This document shows, piece after piece, positions 7,551 through 14,661 of a stretch of DNA of 64,000 bases. The translations under genes and the position numbers were made by a program. This DNA is from Fen-1364 sp049515135 (GTDB lineage: Bacteria; Spirochaetota; Spirochaetia; SZUA-6; Fen-1364): NCBI GenBank assembly GCA_049515135.1, contig JBEKUJ010000006.1:62001-126000 (forward strand), read 5' to 3'. The first letter of the stretch is position 1. Every line of letters begins with the position of its first letter. Below the pieces are notes generated by a model. It saw only the letters and a list, made by a program, of their open reading frames with translations. It searched no databases and was not told where the DNA came from.

Positions 7551-8897
7551 CTATTTCCCGACGCAGAAGCTTGCGAACATGCGCTCCAGGACCTCCGCCG
7601 TGGTGATCTGGCCGGTGATCTCCCCCAGCGCATCCGCGGCCTCGGCCAGGTCCACGGCCAGGAGGTCCGCGGACACGCCTCGCGCGCGCGCCTCCCGCAT
7701 CCGCGCAAGGGCCGCGAGCGCCTGGCTGATGAGGTCCCGCTGCCGCACCGAATCTATGAGTGGCTCGTCCGTCTCAGCAGGAGACCCGCCCAGGGCGGAC
7801 TCGGCGACCGCGGTCTCCAGGCGCTCGATGCCAGCCCCCGTGAGAGCGCTGAGAGGAATGAAGTCGTCGGGCGCAGGCAGGCCGGGAAGATCCACCTTGT
7901 TCCAGACCCTGACCAGCGGAACGCCTGGGCGCCGTGCAAGAAACGCATCATCCGCTGCATCCATTCCCCGGGTGGAGTCCACGAGATAGATGACGATGTC
8001 TGCCCCTGCCAGGACCTGCTCCGTCCTTCGCATGCCCTCGGCCTCCAGGGGGTCCCCAGTGTCGCGCAAGCCGGCCGTGTCAAAGAGCCGCACAGGGATC
8101 CCTTCCAGGCTGACGGCGCCCTCCAGCCAGTCCCGCGTGGTTCCATGCACCTCAGAGACAATGGCGCGCTCCTGGCGAAGCATTGCATTGAAGAGACTGG
8201 ACTTGCCGGAGTTCGTGGCCCCGGCAATCGCCGCGGTCACTCCTTCCTGGTAGATCCTGCCCTGGCGGTACGTGCGGGTCAGCCCTTCCAGCAGGGCAAT
8301 GGTCCGATGGAGAATGACCGCATCGACGCTATCCCCTTCATGCTCGTCCTCGGGATAGTCGATGGCGGCTTCCAGGCCTGCGCGCAGCCGCACCAGGCCG
8401 TCCCGCGCGGCCTCAATGCGGCTTTCCACGGCGCCGCTCAAACGCTGCAGGGCAAGGGCCCTGGCCCTGTCCGTCCTGGCCCGCACGATCTCGTTCACGG
8501 CCTCTGCCCTCGTGAGGTCCATCCGACCGTTCAGGAAGGCGCGCTGCGTGAACTCCCCCGGACCCGCCGGACGAAACCCGCTGCGGTTCAGCAGGGAGAG
8601 CAGCCGCTGGACCACCGGAATGCTGCCATGGCAGATGATCTCCGCGCTGTCCTCCCCGGTGTAGCTTCGCGGCGCACGGTAGACCGCCAGCATCACCTCA
8701 TCCACGTCATCGACGCCGTCGCGAAGAACGCAGCGGCCGATGGTGTTGCCCTGCCGCTCGGGCACCGGCCGCCCTCCCTTCACAAGCCGCGCAAGCAGCT
8801 GCAGGGAGCCTTCTCCCGAGACGCGAATGACGGCAAGCGCGCTTGATGCAAGCGGGGTTGCAAGGGCAGCGATGGGATCAGAGGGGGAGTGAATCAC
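7551..8897 (-). CDS. mnmE: tRNA uridine-5-carboxymethylaminomethyl synthase, GTPase subunit
   Basis: MnmE (TrmE), 448 residues, a dimeric GTPase that pairs with MnmG. It begins with the N-terminal dimerisation and folate-binding domain (DPIAALATPL near the start, and PGEFTQRAFLNGRMDL). Next comes the inserted G domain: P-loop GATNSGKSS, G3 D-T-A-G-L-R-D-T and G4 N-K-V-D. It ends in the family's C-terminal F-C-V-G-K, whose cysteine is catalytically important in characterised MnmE. The start is a GTG at 8897 with GGAGGG upstream on the minus strand; a longer frame exists but its extra residues are not MnmE-like. It is the first gene of the mnmE-mnmG-rsmG run. Confidence 0.96.
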   Translation of the reverse strand: MIHSPSDPIAALATPLASSALAVIRVSGEGSLQLLARLVKGGRPVPERQGNTIGRCVLRDGVDDVDEVMLAVYRAPRSYTGEDSAEIICHGSIPVVQRLLSLLNRSGFRPAGPGEFTQRAFLNGRMDLTRAEAVNEIVRARTDRARALALQRLSGAVESRIEAARDGLVRLRAGLEAAIDYPEDEHEGDSVDAVILHRTIALLEGLTRTYRQGRIYQEGVTAAIAGATNSGKSSLFNAMLRQERAIVSEVHGTTRDWLEGAVSLEGIPVRLFDTAGLRDTGDPLEAEGMRRTEQVLAGADIVIYLVDSTRGMDAADDAFLARRPGVPLVRVWNKVDLPGLPAPDDFIPLSALTGAGIERLETAVAESALGGSPAETDEPLIDSVRQRDLISQALAALARMREARARGVSADLLAVDLAEAADALGEITGQITTAEVLERMFASFCVGK

Positions 8898-9010
8898 ACG
8901 GGCCCTCCCCCTTCCAAAGCTATGGCCAGCAGGGCGGGAAGGAGCCTCACCATGGGGACAGGACTCACCGCGCGATTGTACGGGAAATCTGTCAGAAGGG
9001 GTAGCTCGGC

Positions 9011-9394
9011 TCAGGCTCCCCGGTACGCGGTCTGCCCTCCGGTTACCTCCTTCACGCGGGCTTGCGCTATGTGCTCGATCAATTCTACGGGAACTGGACG
9101 GGAAAGCGGGAAGCGGATGGTGCCCTTGTTGACCGTGTACTGCGCATGATCGTCCTTGAAAGTCTTGACGATGCGATCGGTAACAGGATACAGGGAATAG
9201 TGCTGCTTCCACCCGGCGAACCAGATCACGGTGCCGCCAGGCAGCTTATACGCGGGGATCTGGTAGCTGATCACTTCCTCGGCTCCGGGTACGGCCTTGC
9301 GGATAGTGCTCCGAACGAGCTGTAGAATCGCCTGCACGTTTTCCGGCTGCATGGCGATGTACTGGTCAACGGACTTGAGGTCTTTCTTGGCCAT
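9011..9394 (-). CDS. DUF1801 (YdhG-like) protein
   Basis: A 127-residue small protein of the DUF1801 family, an alpha/beta fold also seen in phage- and Bacillus-encoded YdhG/YdeI-like proteins. Family features visible are the N-terminal D-Q-Y-I-A-M-Q-P segment, the A-E-E-V-I-S-Y-Q-I-P-A-Y motif, the W-F-A-G-W-K-Q-H-Y-S strand and the K-G-T-I-R-F-P motif. The biochemical role is not established; iron chaperone-like and stress-related roles have been suggested for relatives. The ATG at 9394 has GGAGGT eight bases upstream, a strong site, and sets the start; the longer frame to 9481 is not needed. It stands alone between mnmE and a plus-strand operon. Confidence 0.83.
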   Translation of the reverse strand: MAKKDLKSVDQYIAMQPENVQAILQLVRSTIRKAVPGAEEVISYQIPAYKLPGGTVIWFAGWKQHYSLYPVTDRIVKTFKDDHAQYTVNKGTIRFPLSRPVPVELIEHIAQARVKEVTGGQTAYRGA

Positions 9395-9550
9395 TATGAC
9401 CTCCCACATGCTTGAATATGCTGACGGAAACGATCCTCGCGGAAGCACACATGCGACAATTTCGGGGGCGGACTGCGACAATCGAAGGGCAACGTGGAAA
9501 GAGATAGCCTCCGGAGCAGGCTCGTGCTACTCTTTGCAAAGAGACGGATC

Positions 9551-9988
9551 ATGATCGACACTGATATCGAGGGCCTGGGACCAAAGGAAGCCGCCGACTA
9601 TGTGCTTGCTTTCATCACCACGCTCAAGCAGACAGAGAAGGCTGTCGCCGCCTCCGCAGAGGATGTTTCCCTCTGGACCCGCAGGGTTGCGCTGGCCCGG
9701 TCCAAGGGGGATGAGGCCCTTGCAGCCCAGGCCGAGGCGCGGCTTGCCGAGGTTGCCGGAAAGAAGGCCGCTCTCGAGGCGGAGCTTGCGGACCTGAAAG
9801 CCAAGGTCTCTGTGTTGAAGGAGAAGCTTGCCCGCCTTCGCATGACAGGAGCACGGTTGGTGGATACGGACCTCCTCCTTGCCCAGTTGGAAACGGTGGT
9901 GGGGAAGAAGGACGAGCTTTCCCGGACCATGAAAGAAGAAGAGACAAACGCCGCGCTGGACGAGCTGAAAAAGAAAATGGGGAAATGA
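9551..9988 (+). CDS. Coiled-coil protein of unknown function
   Basis: A 145-residue, highly charged protein. A short N-terminal segment (MIDTDIEGLGPKEAADYVLAF) is followed by a long Ala/Leu/Glu/Lys heptad region, about residues 28-140, that should form an antiparallel coiled coil. No signal peptide, membrane helix or metal motif is seen. It somewhat resembles PspA/ZapB-like coiled-coil proteins in composition, but there is no diagnostic motif and I do not assign a family. The ATG at 9551 was preferred because the longer frame starting at 9494 adds an atypical basic segment. The next gene begins two bases after its stop, so they are likely co-transcribed. Confidence 0.75.
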   Translation: MIDTDIEGLGPKEAADYVLAFITTLKQTEKAVAASAEDVSLWTRRVALARSKGDEALAAQAEARLAEVAGKKAALEAELADLKAKVSVLKEKLARLRMTGARLVDTDLLLAQLETVVGKKDELSRTMKEEETNAALDELKKKMGK

Positions 9989-9989
9989 G

Positions 9990-10625
9990 GTGAAGCCGGG
10001 AACCGCCTCCGAGCCGACGGTGAACGGCGACCTTCTTGACGAGTTCCAGCGCGCGGGAAGGCCTGTCTCACGGATATACGAACCGGGGGAAATCTGCGCC
10101 GTCCTCGGGGCAGGCGGCAACCCTGAGGCGGACCTTTTCCTGGACCTCCTTGCCGCGGATGGCGTGCCGTGGCGCAGGCGGCGGGGCGGAGGCGGGACCG
10201 TCGTTCTCACTCCCGGACAGGTGGTTCTTGCGTGCGTCACGGCCGTTGATTCCCCCTTCAGAAACAAAGAATATGCTTCAAAGATCAACGGATGGTTCGT
10301 GCAGGCGCTGTCCAGCCTGGGTGTCCGCGGGGTGGAGCCGCGCGGCATCTCGGACCTTGCCATCCGGGAAAAGAAGATCCTTGGCACCTCGATTTACCGC
10401 ACGCGCCTGGTCCTCTTCTACCAGGCAAGTCTTCTTGTCAGCAACGACATCGCTATTTTCACCCGGTACCTGGCGATGCCCGTCCGGGTCCCTGAATACC
10501 GGGCCGGGCGCGCGCATGAGGATTTCTGCACGACGCTTGCCCGCGAGGGCTATCCCCTGGCCGTGGCTGAGGTGATGGAAGCCCTCAAGGAGGTGGTAAA
10601 TGTCCGCCTGCCGGCCCTGCGCTGA
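9990..10625 (+). CDS. Lipoate-protein ligase A-like protein
   Basis: A 211-residue protein of the biotin/lipoate A/B ligase fold. The catalytic-region motif is recognisable: D-L-A-I-R-E-K-K-I-L-G-T-S-I-Y-R, corresponding to the lysine-containing D(L/I)(A/V)I..KKI.G.A..R segment of LplA-type enzymes. R-V-P-E-Y-R-A-G-R-A-H-E-D-F near residue 165 is another hallmark. It is shorter than typical LplA and lacks a separate accessory C-terminal domain, so it may be a minimal ligase or a transferase-like relative. A lipoylated substrate, the E2 subunit at 43.7 kb, is encoded in the window. The start is a GTG at 9990, within the AAATGAGGTG junction with the coiled-coil gene. Confidence 0.72.
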   Translation: MKPGTASEPTVNGDLLDEFQRAGRPVSRIYEPGEICAVLGAGGNPEADLFLDLLAADGVPWRRRRGGGGTVVLTPGQVVLACVTAVDSPFRNKEYASKINGWFVQALSSLGVRGVEPRGISDLAIREKKILGTSIYRTRLVLFYQASLLVSNDIAIFTRYLAMPVRVPEYRAGRAHEDFCTTLAREGYPLAVAEVMEALKEVVNVRLPALR

Positions 10626-10632
10626 AAGCGCA

Positions 10633-11064
10633 ATGAACATGACGGCGCGTGTCGCCCTGGTGATGATCTGCTGCGTAGTCCTTGCATCATGCGGGCTGCG
10701 CAGGTCGCAAATCACCGCCGAACAGGGAGTCAAGGAGTTTCATGCGCTTCTTGACAAGGGGCAGTACGACGCGATCTATGACGGAAGCGACGATTCACTG
10801 AGGAGGACCTGGGGCAGGGCTGATTTCGTGAAATACCTCAGCGATGTCCATTCCCGGCTCGGCAAGGCGGGGAAAGCCACCACCCGAGGATTCCAGGTGA
10901 ACGCCACGACGGGCCAGGGCACGGAAGTGGCACTGGCAATGGAGACCGAGTTCCAGCACGGCCTTGCAGAAGAGCGGTTCGTCTGGCGGGTGACCGGGGA
11001 CCACGCCGTGCTCCTCGACTATCGCGCCGACATCAGGCGTTCATCGGGCCCCACGACAGTGTAG
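10633..11064 (+). CDS. Small DUF4019-like lipoprotein
   Basis: A 143-residue putative lipoprotein with a hydrophobic signal and a lipobox ending in V-V-L-A-S-C-G near residue 19. The mature part starts with an E-Q-G-V-K-E-F-H-A-L-L-D-K-G-Q-Y-D-A-I-Y-D pattern and ends in W-R-V-T-G-D-H-A-V-L-L-D-Y-R-A-D. This resembles NTF2-like small lipoproteins (DUF3887/DUF4019 type) that fold as a cone-shaped barrel. There is no catalytic signature. The ATG at 10633 was chosen over an upstream in-frame ATG at 10600 because only it places the signal peptide at the N terminus. It follows the ligase-like gene by seven bases. Confidence 0.72.
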   Translation: MNMTARVALVMICCVVLASCGLRRSQITAEQGVKEFHALLDKGQYDAIYDGSDDSLRRTWGRADFVKYLSDVHSRLGKAGKATTRGFQVNATTGQGTEVALAMETEFQHGLAEERFVWRVTGDHAVLLDYRADIRRSSGPTTV

Positions 11065-11066
11065 GG

Positions 11067-11870
11067 CTAGCCGCCGAGCAGACCCGCCACCTTCTGCACC
11101 TCAGCAGGGTATCGGGCCGAGATCCGCTTCTTTTTCAGGTTCTCTTTCACTATCCACCGAACGTCCGGGTCTTCGGTTGATGCCGCCTCCCGCAGAAGGG
11201 CAAATCCTTCTTCGGGCGATTTTTCGACAAACACGCTGAGAGCGTAGCCGAGACCCTGGCGCAGAACGCGAAAGTCCTCGCTCCGCCGCAGATCGGCGCT
11301 GGTGCCGGGGAGCGCTTTCAGGACAGCGAAAGCAACTTCAAGGCAGTACAGGGCAAAGGCATGATCGCCAAGGATGGGCGGATGCGCAAGCCCGGCGACG
11401 AGTGCGCGCTTTTCCAGCAGAGAGGCGCCTGGCAGCCACTGCTCCACGATCTGCCGGAGGGCCTCGAGGTCTTTTTCCCCTATCAGCTGCAGCGCCATTG
11501 CCGCAGCCTCCCGGGTCCTCCAGCGGGGATCGGCCGCGGCCTTGCGTATGATCGTCAGCGCCGCCCGTCTCCTGGGTCTGGGCAGACCTTCTCCGCACAG
11601 GGCCCCAAGGGCCACCAGCCCGCAGAAAGAAAGGTATTCCTTCGGCGTGTTCGTCGGCGCCTTGGAGGGAGAGACCGATGCCATTCCCAGTATCATCTCC
11701 CATTGCCAGTCCTGGAGCCTCATGGAAGAAACGGCTTTTGCAAACGAGTATCCCAGCTCAAGATTGGCGCGCGGCCCCGGCAGCCCCGAGTTCTTCTCCA
11801 GAAGGGAGAAAAGGGCCGGGCGATCGGACCGTGACTTCAGCAGTATCCCGAATGCTGGAAAAGACTTCAT
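11067..11870 (-). CDS. HEAT-repeat-like protein
   Basis: A protein of about 267 residues, alpha-helical throughout. It contains helical pairs such as D-P-R-W-R-T-R-E-A-A-A-M-A-L-Q-L-I-G near the middle and D-P-D-V-R-W-I-V-K-E-N-L at the C terminus, patterns typical of HEAT repeats or DNA-alkylation-repair-like ARM folds. No signal peptide and no catalytic residues were recognised, so it is probably a cytoplasmic binding scaffold. The ATG at 11870 overlaps the TGA of the preceding gene (ATGA), which fixes the start better than the in-frame ATG 60 bases further up. It is the last gene of a three-gene minus-strand operon begun by a histidine kinase. Confidence 0.7.
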   Translation of the reverse strand: MKSFPAFGILLKSRSDRPALFSLLEKNSGLPGPRANLELGYSFAKAVSSMRLQDWQWEMILGMASVSPSKAPTNTPKEYLSFCGLVALGALCGEGLPRPRRRAALTIIRKAAADPRWRTREAAAMALQLIGEKDLEALRQIVEQWLPGASLLEKRALVAGLAHPPILGDHAFALYCLEVAFAVLKALPGTSADLRRSEDFRVLRQGLGYALSVFVEKSPEEGFALLREAASTEDPDVRWIVKENLKKKRISARYPAEVQKVAGLLGG

Positions 11871-12415
11871 GACCTGCGTCTCCCGCGAAGCGGCAATTCT
11901 TCGAGGATTTCGGTGGAAACTTCGCGCCACCAGGCTCCACCCGCCCCTGCCGCATCAATTCGCATCAGTGAAAGGACCGAAGAAGTAAACCCACCTGCAG
12001 GCAGGGAAGGTCGGATGAGCCCACGATGTTCCGCCTGTGCCTCGGCGCACCCCAGAAAAAAGCCCTCGAAAGCAGGAAAGAGACCGGGCTTTCCGCCGGT
12101 CTCATGAGCAAACGCTGCAAGAGCCGCGGCGCGCAGGGAAAGCCACGCGCCGCCTGAATCCACGCCAAGGTACAGCCAGCCCTCCTGCCATGAAAGCCCG
12201 GTGAAGACTATGCGATACGGGGCTGCGACCGCAGCGTTCAGCTCCGCAAGCAGACCGCGCCGCGGCTCGTCGGAGGCCAGAAACGCGACAGGCATCAGGG
12301 AAGGCAGGGCGATGGAGGAGACCAGGCCATGCTCGGCAAAGATCGCCTGCTGCACCCGTCCAACCTCGGCCTCCACGGAGCCGGGCGCCAGCAGCGCCAG
12401 GAGGGTCTGCGTCAT
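11867..12415 (-). CDS. Hypothetical protein between kinase and HEAT protein
   Basis: A 182-residue protein that I do not recognise. It is Ala/Leu-rich with no signal peptide or membrane helix. Sequence such as F-T-G-L-S-W-Q-E-G-W-L-Y-L-G-V-D followed by a long C-terminal half gives it the feel of a mixed alpha/beta fold, with a faint similarity to 2H-phosphoesterase-like proteins. However, the two H-x-T/S motifs of that family are absent. It starts inside the end of the histidine kinase gene (4-base overlap) and ends overlapping the HEAT gene (4 bases), so the three are translated as a coupled unit and may act together in the same signalling pathway. Confidence 0.62.
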   Translation of the reverse strand: MTQTLLALLAPGSVEAEVGRVQQAIFAEHGLVSSIALPSLMPVAFLASDEPRRGLLAELNAAVAAPYRIVFTGLSWQEGWLYLGVDSGGAWLSLRAAALAAFAHETGGKPGLFPAFEGFFLGCAEAQAEHRGLIRPSLPAGGFTSSVLSLMRIDAAGAGGAWWREVSTEILEELPLRGRRRS

Positions 12416-13803
12416 TTCGCGCGCGGGAGATGGACCCGCACGGTGGTGCCTTCCCCTTCGACGCTGTCCACACCGAGCGAGCCGCCCGCTCCCTCGATGA
12501 CCGATTTCACGATTGCAAGACCGAGCCCCGTGCCTGATTCAGTGAACGAACGGGCATTCGACGCCCTGAAGAACTCGCTGAAGAGCTTTTCCTTTTCCGC
12601 GGCAGGAATCCCGATTCCGTGGTCCGTCACGGAAAGCTCCACCGTCGCATCGCGCACGACCAGGCACACGCACACCTCGCGTCCGGAAGGAGAATACTTG
12701 ATGGCGTTTGACAGGAGGTTCATCAGAACGGAGCGGATTTCCTCCGTCGAGACCGGCACCACCACCGGCTCCGCGGGCAGCTCCGCGCAGATATCGATCT
12801 GCGTCTGCCGCGCTGCGGTCCGGAAGAGTTCGACGGTCTCCCTCAGCGAGGCAGCAAGGTCCGTGGTCCCGGCCTTGTCCCCGGCAGTGCGCGCCTTGCC
12901 GCGGGCAAGGGCAAGAAGATCGGCGACAACTTCGGACAGGCCGGCTGCCCGGGCCTTGATGCGCTCAATGCTGGCAAGCTGCGACGCGTCCAGCTCCCCG
13001 AGATACCCCGAAATGAAGTTCTGCGCCACCGATTGGATCACCGAGAGGGGCGATGCAAGCTCGTGGGCCGCCTTTCGCAGGAACCAGGACTTCGCCGCAT
13101 CGACCTTCTTCAGGGTTTCGTACATCTCCGCGTTCTGAATGGACAGCACAGCGAGATCTCCCAGGCGGGAAAGAAACGCGAGCATCTCAGGGGAAAGCTT
13201 CCCGCCCTTCTCGCCATACACGCAGAGCGCCCCTACGACTTTCATCTCATGTCGGAGGGGAACGCAGATCAGGGACTCGCTCTCCCCGTCCAGCTCCGGG
13301 AAGTCGCTCTGGGCCGCGCCTTCCACAAGAACGGGCCGTCCGTCCATGAGGCTCTTCGTGGCGATGCTCTCAGCTGCCTCCGCGCTCAGCTCCGCCACCT
13401 GCCGGTCCAGCCCCGCAATGGAGCGGACGCTCATGCGCCCGCGCGCCGGATCAAGCAGTTTGATGGAGCATCCGCGCACTCCGGCTGCCTGCACTGTCAG
13501 GCGCGTAATGGAGTCAAGGACTTCCTGGAGATCCAGCGATGCGCCCGCCTTGCGGATGAGGTCGCAGACCGCCTCCACTTGCATGGCCCGCGTCTCCAGC
13601 GCCCTCTGACCAGGAAGGGCGTGGGCGGCGAGAGCGCCCTGGAAAAACGCCAGGACAAACGATGCAAGCAGGGCCGGTACAAGGGGAATCCCGGGAACTC
13701 CCAGCGCCGCCGCCGTGGAAGCAGCGGCACAGACTGCCGTCACGGGGAGGAGCGCGATCCAGAGTCTTCGGCGATGTGCGCGGAGCGGAGCCTCCACTTT
13801 CAT
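12412..13803 (-). CDS. Sensor histidine kinase with GAF domain
   Basis: A 463-residue kinase. Two hydrophobic segments (about residues 15-34 and 40-60) anchor it in the inner membrane. A GAF-type domain spans about 75-230. The dimerisation and phospho-acceptor H box is K-A-A-H-E-L-A-S-P-L with His247. The catalytic domain has the N box N-L-L-S-N-A-I-K-Y-S-P, G1 D-H-G-I-G-I and G2 G-T-G-L-G-L-A-I-V. No response regulator is adjacent; the nearest lies far off at 47.6 kb and has its own kinase, so this is an orphan kinase. A canonical promoter lies so close to the ATG (see 13813-13841) that the message is probably leaderless. Confidence 0.9.
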   Translation of the reverse strand: MKVEAPLRAHRRRLWIALLPVTAVCAAASTAAALGVPGIPLVPALLASFVLAFFQGALAAHALPGQRALETRAMQVEAVCDLIRKAGASLDLQEVLDSITRLTVQAAGVRGCSIKLLDPARGRMSVRSIAGLDRQVAELSAEAAESIATKSLMDGRPVLVEGAAQSDFPELDGESESLICVPLRHEMKVVGALCVYGEKGGKLSPEMLAFLSRLGDLAVLSIQNAEMYETLKKVDAAKSWFLRKAAHELASPLSVIQSVAQNFISGYLGELDASQLASIERIKARAAGLSEVVADLLALARGKARTAGDKAGTTDLAASLRETVELFRTAARQTQIDICAELPAEPVVVPVSTEEIRSVLMNLLSNAIKYSPSGREVCVCLVVRDATVELSVTDHGIGIPAAEKEKLFSEFFRASNARSFTESGTGLGLAIVKSVIEGAGGSLGVDSVEGEGTTVRVHLPRAK

Positions 13804-13812
13804 GATGGAAGT

Positions 13813-13841
13813 ATCGTACCACGGGCCTTTTCAGGGCTCAA
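13813..13841 (-). promoter_or_regulatory. Sigma70-type promoter of the GAF histidine kinase
   Basis: On the minus strand, TTGAGC (13841-13836), a 17-base spacer, then TACGAT (13818-13813). Nine bases separate the -10 from the ATG at 13803, and no Shine-Dalgarno sequence is present, so transcription would begin at or just before the start codon. Confidence 0.6.
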
Positions 13842-13845
13842 CCTC

Positions 13846-13874
13846 TGGTCAGCCCTGCCCTGCCCTGCTACACT
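13846..13874 (+). promoter_or_regulatory. Sigma70-type promoter of the nucleotidyltransferase-like gene
   Basis: TGGTCA, a 17-base spacer and TACACT at 13869-13874. Seven bases then lead to the ATG at 13882, with no ribosome binding site. It is back to back with the kinase promoter, so the two start regions share about 60 bases. Confidence 0.55.
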
Positions 13875-13881
13875 TGCCGGC

Positions 13882-14661
13882 ATGAAGCGGAAGGTCCAGC
13901 GGATCACCGATGCCCTGGAGAAAAGCCTTGCCGGAACAGACGGCGTACTGACCGTGGTGCTGGGAGAGGCGGCGGACATCGATGTCTCGGATCCCTATTT
14001 CACGATTGACCTGGATGTCTACGTCTCCGGCAGGCTGCCGGAGATCGAGAAAAGAAGCTCTCTGGTGCCCCGTGTGACAGCCTTCGAGACCTCCCCGGTC
14101 TCGACTATCGACAGGTTCCTCACGGAGGAGCTCCCGGTTACCATCCATTACATCCGGACAGAAGAAGTGGACCGCATGCTCCTTCGCATCGCGGAGAAGA
14201 ACTGGGTCTTTCACGAGCCGGGCAGCCATGTCCTGTACCGCATAGAGCGCGGCGAGGTTCTCTTCAGCCGCGACGGCTGGATGGATGAGGCCCGCGCGGC
14301 CCTTGCGCACGTGCCGGACGAGTTCTGGTGGCAGGCGCGCCTTCGCGCCTACGCCCTGGCAGAACGCGCCCTGGTGGACCTGGGCGCCGCGGCGCACCGC
14401 TCGGATGACCTGTTCTTCCTTGTCTCTGCGGCCCGGCTGCTGCGCGGCGTGGCGAGCTTCCTCTTCGCCGCCAATCGGCAGTTCGAGCCTGCGGACCGCC
14501 TCCTTGGCGAGCGCATCGCCTCCCTGCCCCTTCTCCCGGACGGATTCCCGGGCAGGCTGGACAACTTCATCCGGCCCGCCATCTCCAAGGAAGCCCGGCG
14601 GGAGATTGCCCAGCACATGGTCAGAAGCCTCATGCCCCTTGCCGTCCAGGAGGGTGATTGA
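13882..14661 (+). CDS. Nucleotidyltransferase-fold protein (DUF4037-like)
   Basis: A 259-residue cytoplasmic protein. The N-terminal part has the pattern V-L-G-E-A-A-D-I-D-V-S-D-P-Y-F-T-I-D-L-D-V-Y-V, which could hold the acidic residues of a minimal nucleotidyltransferase, followed by a helical C-terminal half (F-W-W-Q-A-R-L-R-A-Y-A-L-A and L-F-A-A-N-R-Q-F). This layout resembles DUF4037-type proteins. The usual G-S motif is not clear, so activity is uncertain. The start at 13882 is supported by the promoter position; the much longer upstream frame runs antisense through the histidine kinase. The next gene starts inside its stop codon region, so they are coupled. Confidence 0.68.
   Translation: MKRKVQRITDALEKSLAGTDGVLTVVLGEAADIDVSDPYFTIDLDVYVSGRLPEIEKRSSLVPRVTAFETSPVSTIDRFLTEELPVTIHYIRTEEVDRMLLRIAEKNWVFHEPGSHVLYRIERGEVLFSRDGWMDEARAALAHVPDEFWWQARLRAYALAERALVDLGAAAHRSDDLFFLVSAARLLRGVASFLFAANRQFEPADRLLGERIASLPLLPDGFPGRLDNFIRPAISKEARREIAQHMVRSLMPLAVQEGD

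Noticed and set aside
6656..8846. Long plus-strand frames across mnmG and mnmE
   Set aside because: Antisense to two certain genes with conserved motifs; no ribosome binding sites or family features.
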